From assembly GCA_020725705.1 (NCBI GenBank), contig DYEN01000353.1, positions 1 to 36,796 of the forward strand: a stretch of 36,796 bases of DNA. The letters run 5' to 3'. Position 1 is the stretch's first letter; each line of letters opens with the position of its first letter. Shown here in pieces: positions 9,470 to 18,130 of this stretch. This DNA is from Anaerolinea sp. Its GTDB lineage: Bacteria; Chloroflexota; Anaerolineae; Aggregatilineales; Aggregatilineaceae. The notes below the pieces were generated by a model. It was given only the letters and a program-made list of their open reading frames with translations, was not told where the DNA came from and did not search any database. The position numbers and the translations under genes are program-made.

Positions 9470-10420
9470 ATGACGACTGAACAGGCACAGGTGCAGCCTT
9501 CTCGCGCAGCGGTCCCGGCCTGGCGGCCCTACGCGGCGCTGGTGCTCGGCGTGTTCGCCGTCTCTACCGCCGCGATCTTCATCCGGCTGGCGCAGGGGGC
9601 GGACGCGCCCTCGCTGGTGCTGGCCGCAGTGCGTATGAGCGTCGCCGCGCTGGTGCTGACGCCGGTTGTGCTGGCACGCCACCGTAACGAACTGCGCCAC
9701 ATCGCCCTCAGCGATCTAAAATGGGCGCTGGTAGCCGGGCTGGTCTTGGGCATCCACTTCGCGACTTGGATCTCGTCGCTGGAATACACGGCGGTGGTCA
9801 ACAGCGTGACCATCGTGACGACCGCGCCGCTGTGGGTGGCGCTGGCCTCGCCGCTGGTGCTGCACGAGGCGATCGGGCGGCAGACGGCGCTGGGCATCGC
9901 GGTTGCGCTGGCCGGCGGCGTGATCGTCGGCCTGAGCGGCGAGGCGGGTGCTCCGCCGACGCGCCATGATCCGCTGCTGGGCAACGGACTGGCGCTGGTC
10001 GGGGCGTGGGCGGCGGCGATCTATTTCATCCTGGGGCGGCGGCTGCGCGCCCGGCTGAGCGTGGTGCTCTATATCTGGCTGGTCTACAGCACTGCCGCGA
10101 TCCTGCTGGTCGTCACGGTCGCGGCGGCCGGCCTGCCTCTGGCGGGATTCCCGCCGGAAACGTATGTATGGATGGTGCTGCTGGGGCTGGTGCCGCAGTT
10201 GATCGGGCACTCGTCGCTCAACTTTGCGCTGGGCTATTTCCCGGCGGCGTATGTCAGCCTGGTGGTGCTCGGCGAGCCGATCGGCAGCGGCCTGCTGGCG
10301 ATCGCCTTCCTGGGCGAGTGGCCGGTCCCGCTGCAACTGGTGGGGACGGCGCTGGTGCTGGCCGGGATCGCGCTGGCGACGCTGGAGCGACCGGTGGAAA
10401 AAAAGCCTGCCACGCGCTAA
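9470..10420 (+). CDS. DMT superfamily transporter (EamA domain)
   Basis: About 10 TM segments in two repeats; 'GVFAVSTAAIFIRLAQGADAPSLVLAAVRMSVAALVLTPV', 'VVLGEPIGSGLLAIAFLGEWPVPLQLVGTALVLAGIAL'. ORF extends upstream to 9377. Confidence 0.85.
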   Translation: MTTEQAQVQPSRAAVPAWRPYAALVLGVFAVSTAAIFIRLAQGADAPSLVLAAVRMSVAALVLTPVVLARHRNELRHIALSDLKWALVAGLVLGIHFATWISSLEYTAVVNSVTIVTTAPLWVALASPLVLHEAIGRQTALGIAVALAGGVIVGLSGEAGAPPTRHDPLLGNGLALVGAWAAAIYFILGRRLRARLSVVLYIWLVYSTAAILLVVTVAAAGLPLAGFPPETYVWMVLLGLVPQLIGHSSLNFALGYFPAAYVSLVVLGEPIGSGLLAIAFLGEWPVPLQLVGTALVLAGIALATLERPVEKKPATR

Positions 10421-10456
10421 AGTAGGCGGCGTGCGGTTGGAGCGATCGAGGCAGGG

Positions 10457-10909
10457 ATGGACGGGATATTCGGTGTCGGCGTTGCAGAGATGATCATCAT
10501 CGCGCTGGTGCTGTTCATCATCGGCGGGCCGGAGAACACGGCCAAGTGGGCGCGCCAGGCGGGGCGCTACGTCCGGCAGATGCGCGAGATGTGGGCCGAG
10601 TTCGTCAAGGATATCGAGACGGAACTGGGGCCAGAGGGCAAAGAGCTGATGGACGTCACGCGCGAGCTGGGCCAGAGCGCGTCGGAGTTCCGCCGGGCAA
10701 CCTCGCCGCGCCGCCTGGTGGCCGATTCGGCCCGCTATGTCGAGTCCCTGGCGCGCGACAGTGAGCCATCCCCGGCCCGCAAGTCTGCCGCCGCGGCGGA
10801 CGCGGAGCAGAACCCCGCGCCGGCCAACACGCCGGAGCCGCCTGCTACGGCAGCCACCGAACACAGCAACGATCGCTACCGCGCCTGGCGCCCCCCGGAC
10901 GACCACTGA
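10457..10909 (+). CDS. Sec-independent protein translocase TatA/TatB-like
   Basis: 'IFGVGVAEMIIIALVLFIIGGPENTAKWARQAGRYVRQMREMWAEF': single N-terminal TM, hinge and amphipathic helix typical of TatA/B. Confidence 0.75.
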   Translation: MDGIFGVGVAEMIIIALVLFIIGGPENTAKWARQAGRYVRQMREMWAEFVKDIETELGPEGKELMDVTRELGQSASEFRRATSPRRLVADSARYVESLARDSEPSPARKSAAAADAEQNPAPANTPEPPATAATEHSNDRYRAWRPPDDH

Positions 10910-10968
10910 GCGCTTGCCCCGGAAAACTGACGTTCTTCCCCCTTTTGGCGACAAATGTCCTTTTCCCC

Positions 10969-10997
10969 TTGCCCGGTGCGGGATGTTGGCCTATACT
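10969..10997 (+). promoter_or_regulatory. Putative sigma70-type promoter for the GntR gene
   Basis: TTGCCC (10969-10974), 17-bp spacer, TATACT (10992-10997). Confidence 0.55.
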
Positions 10998-11007
10998 ATG
11001 CACAACG

Positions 11008-11040
11008 ATCGGATTGATCCGATTGATCAGATGATTGATC
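11008..11040. promoter_or_regulatory. Operator-like repeat cluster: palindrome ATCGGATTGATCCGAT plus three GATTGATC copies
   Basis: GATTGATC at 11012-11019, 11021-11028 and 11033-11040, immediately downstream of the predicted start site. Confidence 0.55.
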
Positions 11041-11068
11041 GGACCGGGCGCGTGATGGATCGGCTCGT

Positions 11069-11809
11069 ATGCCCGCTGTCAAGCTGGATTCGGATCTGTT
11101 GCAGTACATCGTTGATCGCCAGGTGCAGCCCGGCGACCGCCTTCCGACGTTGACGGAGCTGAGCGCCGAGCTGAATGTCAGCGTCAGCAAGGTTCGCGAG
11201 GAATTGGAAGTTGCCCGCACGCTCGGTCTGGTTCAGGTCAAGCCGCGCACCGGCTCATTGGTGCAGGCGTATGATTTCACCCCGGCGGCGACGCTCAGCG
11301 TGCTGTACGCCATCGGTCAGGATCCCGCCCATTTCCATCACTTCGCCGATCTGCGCAAACACCTGGAACTGAGCTACTGGACGGAAGCCGTCGCCTGCCT
11401 GACCCCGGACGATGTGCTGGCCCTGCGCCAGATCCTCGACCGGGCCGCCGAGAAGCTGACGCACGTCCCGATCGAGGTGCCGGTCGAGGAACACTGCCAA
11501 CTGCATCTGCTTTTCTTCCGGCATCTGGCCAACCCGTTTGTGCAGGGGCTGCTGGCGGCGTACTGGACGGCCTACAAGACGTTTGGGATCGCGCTCCACG
11601 CGCCGCTGAGCTATCACCGCGAGGTGTGGGCTTATCACGAGCGGATGGTGGACTGCGTGGCACGCGGCGACTATGAGGGCGGGCGGCGTCTGCTTCAGGA
11701 GCACATGGCGCTACTGCGCTATGCTTCGCAGGCCGGGGACGAGTCCTCGGAGCGCGAGGCTGAGCAGGCAGCCAGCCCTACCGGCTATACCTTCAGTATT
11801 TTCGAGTGA
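11069..11809 (+). CDS. GntR family transcriptional regulator with FCD-like C-terminal domain
   Basis: 'LLQYIVDRQVQPGDRLPTLTELSAELNVSVSKVREELEVARTLGLVQVKPRTGSLV' (GntR HTH); all-helical 'DLRKHLELSYWTEAV...YHERMVDCVARGDYEGGRRLLQEHM' (FCD-like). Confidence 0.88.
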   Translation: MPAVKLDSDLLQYIVDRQVQPGDRLPTLTELSAELNVSVSKVREELEVARTLGLVQVKPRTGSLVQAYDFTPAATLSVLYAIGQDPAHFHHFADLRKHLELSYWTEAVACLTPDDVLALRQILDRAAEKLTHVPIEVPVEEHCQLHLLFFRHLANPFVQGLLAAYWTAYKTFGIALHAPLSYHREVWAYHERMVDCVARGDYEGGRRLLQEHMALLRYASQAGDESSEREAEQAASPTGYTFSIFE

Positions 11810-11906
11810 GTGCAGGCAAAAAGATTAGGCAAAAAAGGTGGCGCGTATCGAAGGATGATTACCGGCGGGGCACAGCGCCCCAACTTTCCCCCCATGTGCT
11901 GGATGA

Positions 11907-11946
11907 CTGGATGCCGCATCGAAAGGTCTAGAGGCACGGCAGCCAG
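11907..11946 (+). promoter_or_regulatory. Stem-loop in the korA 5' region
   Basis: CTGGATGCCG (11907-11916) pairs with CGGCAGCCAG (11937-11946) with one mismatch; 20-nt loop. Confidence 0.35.
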
Positions 11947-11977
11947 AACGAAACACTGAGCAGGAGCGATAGCACGT

Positions 11978-13810
11978 ATGAGCACAATCCAGGATCTTCC
12001 GCTGGAAGACATGCTGGCCGAAAAACCAGCGGTCGTCAATGACTTCCAGATCATGATCGCCACCGTGAACGGCTCGGGCAGCCAGACGGCCAACACCGTC
12101 CTGCTGCGCGCCATGTTTCGCATGGGCATTCCGGTGAGCGGCAAGAATATCTTTCCGTCGAATATCCAGGGACTCCCCACCTGGTACACCATTCGCCTGA
12201 GCAAAAACGGTTACACAGCGCGGCTTGAGGACTATCACGTCCTGGTCGCCATGAACCAACAAACCATCGCCGACGACATCGCCAATCTCGCACCCGGCGG
12301 CGCCTGCTATTACCCCGAAGAGTGGAACCTCAAGCACGAGCGCGACGACATCGTGTACTACCCCATGCCGGTCAAGGCGCTGACCGATGCCAGCGACGTG
12401 CCGGCCAACCTGTCGTCGTACATCGCCAACATGGTTTATGTGGGCGTGCTGGCGACCATGCTCAACATCGAGCTGTCGTACATCGAGGGCGCGCTCGACT
12501 ATCACTTCAACGGCAAAGCCAAGCCGGTTCAGATGAACATGAAGGTCGTGCAGGCCGCCTACGACTGGGCGCAGGATCACCTCGCCAAGCGCGATCCGTA
12601 CGCCGTCGAGCCGATGAACGCCACCGAAGGCCGGCTGTTGATGGACGGCAATTCGGCGGCGGCGCTTGGCGCGGTCTTCGGCGGCGTGACGTTCGCCGCG
12701 TGGTATCCGATCACACCCTCGACCAGCCTGATCGACGCGCTGCGCGAAGACCTGGCGAAGTATCGGATCGACCCGGAGACGGGTAAGGCGACCTTCGCCG
12801 TGATCCAGGCCGAGGATGAGATCGGCGCGCTCGGCATGGTGGTCGGCGCGGGGTGGGCCGGCGCGCGGGCGATGACCGCCACCTCTGGCCCCGGCATTTC
12901 GCTGATGACCGAGTTCGCGGGCCTGGCGTACTACGCTGAGGTCCCGGCGGTGATCTGGGACGTGCAGCGCATGGGTCCCAGCACCGGGCTGCCGACGCGC
13001 ACCTCGCAGGGCGACCTGCTGACCTGCTACCTGCTCGGTCACGGCGACACGCGCCATGTGGTCCTGCTGCCCGGCACGATCAACGAGATCTTCGAGTACG
13101 GCTGGCGCGCCTTTGACCTGGCCGAGCGCCTGCAAACGCCCATCTTCGTGCTGTCCGATCTGGACCTGGGCATGAACCTGTGGATGAGCGATCCGTTCGA
13201 GTATCCGGCTGAGCCGATGGATCGCGGCAAGGTGCTGACGGCTGAGGACATCGAGCGGGCGGGTCGCTTCGCGCGCTATGAGGATGTGGATGGCGACGGG
13301 ATCGGCTATCGCACGCTGCCGGGGATCGATCACCCGCTCGGTGCGTACTTCGCCCGTGGGACCGGCCATAACGCCCGCGCCGTCTACAGCGAGCGCCCGG
13401 ACGACTGGGTCGAGAACATGGCCCGGCTGCGGCGCAAATGGGAGACGGCCCGCACGCTGGTGCCCAGGCCGGTCGTTGACCAGGTGAGCGGCGCGGAGAT
13501 CGGGCTGATCGCCTTTGGCTCGACAGACCCCTGCGTGGTCGAGGCGCGCGACCAACTAAGCGCGCGCGGGATCGCGACCAGCTATCTGCGTCTGCGTGCG
13601 CTGCCGCTGGAAGACACCACGCGCCGCTTCATCGAGAGCCACGAGCGCGTCTACGTGGTGGAGAACAACACCGATGGCCAGATGGCAAGCGTCCTGCACA
13701 TGGAGTACCCGGATCTGGCCTCGCGCATTCACTCGATCGCATATTCCGACGGCCTGCCACTTTCGCCGCGCTGGCTTACGGCCGCCGTTCTAGAACAGGA
13801 AGGTCGCTAG
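11978..13810 (+). CDS. korA: 2-oxoacid:acceptor oxidoreductase, fused gamma/alpha subunit
   Basis: 'GSGSQTANTVLLRAMFRMGIPVSGKNIFPSNIQGLPTWYTIRLS' (gamma), 'GNSAAALGAVFGGVTFAAWYPITPSTSLIDAL' (alpha), 'MTEFAGLAYYAEVPAVIWDVQRMGPSTGLPTRTSQGDLL'. Confidence 0.93.
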   Translation: MSTIQDLPLEDMLAEKPAVVNDFQIMIATVNGSGSQTANTVLLRAMFRMGIPVSGKNIFPSNIQGLPTWYTIRLSKNGYTARLEDYHVLVAMNQQTIADDIANLAPGGACYYPEEWNLKHERDDIVYYPMPVKALTDASDVPANLSSYIANMVYVGVLATMLNIELSYIEGALDYHFNGKAKPVQMNMKVVQAAYDWAQDHLAKRDPYAVEPMNATEGRLLMDGNSAAALGAVFGGVTFAAWYPITPSTSLIDALREDLAKYRIDPETGKATFAVIQAEDEIGALGMVVGAGWAGARAMTATSGPGISLMTEFAGLAYYAEVPAVIWDVQRMGPSTGLPTRTSQGDLLTCYLLGHGDTRHVVLLPGTINEIFEYGWRAFDLAERLQTPIFVLSDLDLGMNLWMSDPFEYPAEPMDRGKVLTAEDIERAGRFARYEDVDGDGIGYRTLPGIDHPLGAYFARGTGHNARAVYSERPDDWVENMARLRRKWETARTLVPRPVVDQVSGAEIGLIAFGSTDPCVVEARDQLSARGIATSYLRLRALPLEDTTRRFIESHERVYVVENNTDGQMASVLHMEYPDLASRIHSIAYSDGLPLSPRWLTAAVLEQEGR

Positions 13811-13812
13811 TC

Positions 13813-14856
13813 ATGGCAGCAAACGCTCGCGTCAACGAAATCGGCCTCAGCCGCAACGATTACAAGGGCGGGGTCTCGACCCTGTGCCAGGGCTGCGGCC
13901 ACAACTCTATCGCCAACCAGATCATCGCCGTCGCCTACGAGATGTCGCTCGATCCGCACCAGATCATCAAGCTGAGCGGCATCGGCTGCTCCAGCAAGTC
14001 GCCGGCCTATTTCCTCAACCGCTCGCATGGCTTCAACGGGCTGCACGGACGTATGCCCGCTCTGGCGACGGGTGCGACGACCGTCAACCGCAGCCTGATC
14101 GCGATCGGCGTCAGCGGCGACGGCGACACCGGCAGCATCGGTCTGGGCCAGTTCAAGCATATGGTCCGCCGCAACGTGCCGATCGTCTATATCGTGGAGA
14201 ACAACGGCGTCTATGGCCTGACCAAAGGGCAGTTCTCGGCCACGGCGGATTACGGCCAGGAACTGAAATACGCCGGTGTGAACGAACTGCCACCGATCGA
14301 TATCTGCCTGGAGGCGCTGGCAGCGGACGCGTCGTTTGTGGCGCGCTCGTTCGCGGGCGATTCCAAGCAGGTTCGCGAGCTGCTCAAGGCCGCGATCGCC
14401 CACCGGGGCACGGCTGTGCTGGACATCATCAGCCCGTGCGTGACGTTCAACAACCACGAAGACTCGACCAAGAGCTATGCGTACGGCAAGGCCAAAGAAG
14501 AGCCGCTGCACGACATCACCTTCATCCCGTTCTACGAGCCGATCGAGATCGAGGATCAGGAACCGGGGCAGGTGCGCGCGGTGAAGCTCTACGACGGCTC
14601 GCATCTGATGCTCAAGGCGCTCGATCCCGCCAAGCACGACCCGACCGACCGGATGGCGGCCTTCCGCCTGCTGGAAGAGGCGCGCGAGCAGCAGCTGTTC
14701 ATCACCGGCCTGATCTATGTGGACGAGAACCGCGCCACGCTGCCGGAGATCAGCCGTCTGGTCGATACGCCGCTGGTGCACTTGCCGCCCGAAAAGCTGC
14801 GTCCGCCGCGCGAGGTGCTGGACGAGATCAACCGCCGCCTGACGTGCTGCAATTGA
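13813..14856 (+). CDS. korB: 2-oxoacid:ferredoxin oxidoreductase subunit beta
   Basis: 'LCQGCGHNSIANQIIAVAYEM', 'SGIGCSSKSPAYFLNRSHGFNGLHGRMPALATGA', 'GVSGDGDTGSIGLGQFKHMVRRNVPIVYIVENNGVYGLTKGQFS' (TPP-binding). Confidence 0.94.
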   Translation: MAANARVNEIGLSRNDYKGGVSTLCQGCGHNSIANQIIAVAYEMSLDPHQIIKLSGIGCSSKSPAYFLNRSHGFNGLHGRMPALATGATTVNRSLIAIGVSGDGDTGSIGLGQFKHMVRRNVPIVYIVENNGVYGLTKGQFSATADYGQELKYAGVNELPPIDICLEALAADASFVARSFAGDSKQVRELLKAAIAHRGTAVLDIISPCVTFNNHEDSTKSYAYGKAKEEPLHDITFIPFYEPIEIEDQEPGQVRAVKLYDGSHLMLKALDPAKHDPTDRMAAFRLLEEAREQQLFITGLIYVDENRATLPEISRLVDTPLVHLPPEKLRPPREVLDEINRRLTCCN

Positions 14857-15105
14857 GCTAAAAGCAGCGAAGGGCAGCTAAAAGCAGCGAAAGGCAGCGA
14901 GAAGCAGCTAGAAGCAGCTAGAGGCAGCTAGAAGCAGCGAAAAGCAGCGGGGAAGTGAACACAGTTCACGCCGCTGCTTTTTTTTGCTGTTCCTTGCTGC
15001 TCTTTGCTGTTCTTTGCTGTTCCTTGCTGCTCTTTGCTGTTCTTTGCTGTTTTTCGCTGCCTCTTGCTGTTCTTTGCTGTTCTTCGCTGCTCTTTGCCTG
15101 TCCTC
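14857..15105. repeat. Inverted decamer-array element, copy 1
   Basis: Left arm of 10-bp units (AAAGCAGCGA / GAAGCAGCTA / AAGGCAGCGA) 14857-14950; centre GCAGCGG-20 nt-CCGCTGC followed by T8; right arm of 10-bp units (TTTGCTGTTC / CTTGCTGCTC), about 12 copies, to about 15105. Confidence 0.9.
14941..14985 (+). terminator. Terminator-like hairpin at the centre of decamer array 1
   Basis: AAAGCAGCGG ggaa GTGAAC aca GTTCAC g CCGCTGCTTTTTTTT: nested stems followed by a T-tract. Confidence 0.7.
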
Positions 15106-15114
15106 GCCCGCTTT

Positions 15115-15142
15115 TTGTCCGGCCCTGACGCGGTGCTATACT
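15115..15142 (+). promoter_or_regulatory. Putative sucCD promoter
   Basis: TTGTCC (15115-15120), 16-bp spacer, TATACT (15137-15142). Confidence 0.45.
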
Positions 15143-15209
15143 TCACAATGGGCCATGCGAGGCCCAACTCCCCTGTACTAGAATTGTGGTCCGTTCCGGA
15201 GGCTACTCA

Positions 15210-16355
15210 GTGAACCTACACGAATATCAGTCGAAATTACGCTTCGCCGAATTCGGCATTCCCACCCCGCAGGGCAAAGTCGCCCACGATCCACAACAGG
15301 TCTATGAAATCGCCAAGGACCTCGGCAGGCCGGTGGTGGTCAAGGCCCAGGTGCTGACCGGCGGGCGCGGCAAGGCAGGTGGGGTTAAGCTGGCGCAGAC
15401 GCCCGAAGAGGCCCAGGCCCGCGCCGACGAGATCCTGGGGATGACCATCCGGGGGCACAAGGTGCTCAAGGTCCTGGTCGATCCGGCGGCTGAGATCAAA
15501 GCTGAGATCTATCTGGGGGTGACCAACGACCGCACCGCCCGCAAGCCGGTGATCATGGCGAGCGCCGAGGGTGGGATGGATATCGAAGAGGTCAACCGCG
15601 TCTCGCCGGAGAAGATCATCCGCGCGCATGTGGACCCTTTTCTCGGCCTGCGTGATTATCAGATTCGCAACCTGGCCTACGGAATTGACCTGCCGCGCGA
15701 CCTGTGGAAACAGTTTATGCACATCGCGCGGGCGCTCTATCGCTGCTATGTGGAAAGCGACGCGACGCTGGCCGAGATCAACCCGCTGATCATCGACGGC
15801 GAAGGTAATCTGCTGGCGGTCGATGGCAAGATGTCGATCGACGACAACGCGCTCTTCCGTCATCCGGACCTGGCCGAGATGCGCGATACCAGCGCCGAGC
15901 CGCCCGCCGAGACCGAGGCTCGCGCGGCGGGCCTGAGCTATGTCAAGCTGGACGGCGAGATCGGGTGCATGGTCAACGGTGCCGGGCTGGCGATGGCAAC
16001 CATGGATATGACGCAGCTTTTCGGCGGCTCGCCGGCGAACTTTCTCGATATTGGCGGCGGCGCGCGGGCGGACAAGGTCGCCGCTGCGCTGCGGATCATC
16101 GTCAGCGATCCGAATGTGAAAGCGATTCTGGTCAACATCTTTGGCGGCATCACGCGCGCCGACGAGGTCGCCCGCGGCATCCTTGAGGCGCTGGAAACGG
16201 TCAAGATCGATTTGCCGCTGGTGGTCCGGCTGGTGGGGACCAACGAGGAAGAAGCGCACCAGATCATGGCCGACGCGGCACTGCCCAACATGGTCAGCGC
16301 GACAAGTCTGGCGGATGCGGCGCAGAAAGCGGTTGCTGCCGCGCGTGGAATGTAA
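15210..16355 (+). CDS. sucC: Succinyl-CoA synthetase (ADP-forming) beta subunit
   Basis: GTG start preceded by GGAGG; '[21 protein letters not shown]...[18 protein letters not shown]...[20 protein letters not shown]'. Confidence 0.96.
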   Translation: MNLHEYQSKLRFAEFGIPTPQGKVAHDPQQVYEIAKDLGRPVVVKAQVLTGGRGKAGGVKLAQTPEEAQARADEILGMTIRGHKVLKVLVDPAAEIKAEIYLGVTNDRTARKPVIMASAEGGMDIEEVNRVSPEKIIRAHVDPFLGLRDYQIRNLAYGIDLPRDLWKQFMHIARALYRCYVESDATLAEINPLIIDGEGNLLAVDGKMSIDDNALFRHPDLAEMRDTSAEPPAETEARAAGLSYVKLDGEIGCMVNGAGLAMATMDMTQLFGGSPANFLDIGGGARADKVAAALRIIVSDPNVKAILVNIFGGITRADEVARGILEALETVKIDLPLVVRLVGTNEEEAHQIMADAALPNMVSATSLADAAQKAVAAARGM

Positions 16356-16367
16356 GGGGACGAGAGC

Positions 16368-17222
16368 ATGGCGATTCTGGTTGATAGCAGCACCCGGCTG
16401 CTGGTGCAGGGCATCACGGGACGCGAAGGGCTGTTTCACACCGAGCAGATGATCGAGTACGGGACCAATGTGGTCGGCGGCGTGACTCCCGGCAAAGGCG
16501 GCGAGTGGGTGTTGGGCAAGCCGGTGTTCGACACGGTCAAGGCCGCGCGCGACGCGACCGATGCCAACGCCAGCGTCATCTACGTCCCCGCCGCGTTCGC
16601 CGCCGACGCGATCTTCGAGGCGATCGACGCGGGGATCGAGCTGATCGTGTGCATTACCGAGGGGATCCCCGTGCTGGATATGATGAAGGTTCGCGCCTGG
16701 CTGGATCAGAGCAACAGCCGGCTGGTCGGGCCGAACTGCCCCGGCCTGCTGACGCCCGGTCAGGCGAAGGTCGGCATCATGCCCGGCCACATCGCCACAC
16801 CGGGCAACGTGGGGGTGGTCTCGCGCAGCGGCACGCTGACCTACGAGGTGGTCTACGCGCTGACGCAAGCGGGCATCGGCCAGACGACCTGCGTCGGTAT
16901 CGGGGGCGACCCGATCAACGGCACGAGCTTCATCGACGTGTTGCAGATGTTCGAGGACGACCCGGCGACCGAGAAAGTGGTGCTCATCGGCGAGATCGGC
17001 GGCACCGACGAGGAAAAGGCGGCGGCCTTCATCGCGCAGTCGATGACTAAGCCGGTCGTCGCGTTCGTCGCCGGGCGGACGGCGCCCCCTGGCCGGCGCA
17101 TGGGCCACGCCGGGGCGATCGTCGAGGGCGGCAGCGGCACCGCCGAAGACAAGATCAAGGCCCTGGCCGAGGCCGGGGTGCGGGTGGCCGAGCATCCGGA
17201 GCAGATCCCGGAACTGCTGTAG
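16368..17222 (+). CDS. sucD: Succinyl-CoA synthetase alpha subunit
   Basis: '[35 protein letters not shown]', '[14 protein letters not shown]', '[22 protein letters not shown]', '[22 protein letters not shown]'. Confidence 0.97.
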   Translation: MAILVDSSTRLLVQGITGREGLFHTEQMIEYGTNVVGGVTPGKGGEWVLGKPVFDTVKAARDATDANASVIYVPAAFAADAIFEAIDAGIELIVCITEGIPVLDMMKVRAWLDQSNSRLVGPNCPGLLTPGQAKVGIMPGHIATPGNVGVVSRSGTLTYEVVYALTQAGIGQTTCVGIGGDPINGTSFIDVLQMFEDDPATEKVVLIGEIGGTDEEKAAAFIAQSMTKPVVAFVAGRTAPPGRRMGHAGAIVEGGSGTAEDKIKALAEAGVRVAEHPEQIPELL

Positions 17223-17235
17223 GCGCGTGGCACCC

Positions 17236-17264
17236 TTGACCCTGTCCCGGCGCTGTGGTATGCT
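17236..17264 (+). promoter_or_regulatory. Putative sigma70-type promoter for the T-box leader
   Basis: TTGACC (17236-17241), 17-bp spacer, TATGCT (17259-17264). Confidence 0.6.
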
Positions 17265-17270
17265 CTCGGC

Positions 17271-17540
17271 ATAACGGCGACGACGGAAACGAGTACGCTT
17301 GTCCCGGCGGTCAGCGAGCCTGGGTGTGGTGCGAGCCAGGTCCGGCGGCCGAGCGGAAAATCCTTCCTGAGCCGCAGGCTGAACGCGCGCCGCGCCAGTA
17401 AGCTGTGCCGGATTGGTCCCCGTTATCCGGACCGGGCCATGGTGGTGGCCGCAGAGTGCCCTGCCCGCACGGGTGGGGAAATAGGGTGGTACCGCGAGAG
17501 CGTGCGCTCCCGTCCCTTGCTTGGATGGGAGCGTTTTGAT
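17271..17540 (+). ncRNA. T-box riboswitch leader, probable tRNA-Ile specificity
   Basis: T-box sequence AGGGTGGTACCGCG at 17483-17496; AGTA motif in 'gaaacgAGTAcgc'; AGCGAGCCTGGGTGTGGTGCGAGCCAGG distal stem I; 'GCGGAAAATCCTTCCTGAGCCGC' with candidate specifier ATC at 17360-17362; CCCGTTATC stem III-like motif. Confidence 0.88.
17505..17537 (+). terminator. T-box-regulated intrinsic terminator
   Basis: CGCTCCCGTCC cttgctt GGATGGGAGCG TTTT, directly after the T-box antiterminator sequence. Confidence 0.85.
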
Positions 17541-17575
17541 TGTGGGGCGCGTGTGCGCCCGGCAGGGTGGAATCG

Positions 17576-18124
17576 ATGACGCACAAACGCTCGCAGACCG
17601 CGCTGATCCGCCCGGTCGAGCCGCGAGACGCCGCCGCCATCGCGCGGCTGTGGCAGATGCTGACCGATTATCATGTGGCGCTGGATCCGCGTCTGCCCGG
17701 CGCGACCGAGGGCGCGGCGGAACGGTACGCGGCGCGCCTGATCGAGCGGCGCAGTGACCCGTCTGCCCTGACGTTGGTCGCCGAGGTAGGCGGCGAGGTG
17801 GTCGGCTACGTGCTCGGCGCGATCGTCGACCTGCACCCGGACCTCTTCGAGCGGGTGGACGCGGGCTTCATCGCGGATATCTTTGTCGACCCGGCCTGGC
17901 GGGGGCGCGGCATCGCGCGTGAGCTGGTCACCACGCTCAACGGCTGGTTTGCGCAGCGCGGCGTGGACCGGGCCGAGCTGCAGGTTGCCACGCGCAACCG
18001 GGACGGCCTGCGTTTTTGGGAAGCCATGGGCGGCGAGCCGCTGATGGTCCGGATGCGGATCGATCTGGCTGCGGAGAATGGGCGCCGCCGCGTGCGGCGC
18101 ATCCGTGTGCGTCGCGAGGAGTAG
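17576..18124 (+). CDS. GNAT family N-acetyltransferase
   Basis: 'ALIRPVEPRDAAAIARLWQML...IADIFVDPAWRGRGIARELVTTLNGWFAQRGVDRAELQVATRNRDGLRFWEAMGG'. Confidence 0.9.
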   Translation: MTHKRSQTALIRPVEPRDAAAIARLWQMLTDYHVALDPRLPGATEGAAERYAARLIERRSDPSALTLVAEVGGEVVGYVLGAIVDLHPDLFERVDAGFIADIFVDPAWRGRGIARELVTTLNGWFAQRGVDRAELQVATRNRDGLRFWEAMGGEPLMVRMRIDLAAENGRRRVRRIRVRREE

Positions 18125-18130
18125 GCGAGG

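Noticed and set aside
11825-13555. 576-aa minus-strand ORF opposite korA
   Set aside because: Antisense shadow of korA codon bias; composition atypical of a real protein.
14857-15105. Decamer array as CRISPR or as a coding repeat protein (ORFs 14928-15167 -, 14984-15181 +, 15004-15213 +)
   Set aside because: 10-bp tandem units without spacers are not CRISPR. The ORFs are periodic translations of the repeat with no start context, and they span the hairpin.
15237-17195. 652-aa minus-strand ORF opposite sucCD
   Set aside because: Shadow ORF of high-GC coding DNA; low-complexity H/R/D/Q-rich protein, antisense to clear sucC and sucD.
17311-17640. Short ORFs inside the T-box leader
   Set aside because: Overlap a structured leader with T-box and terminator; no protein-like features.
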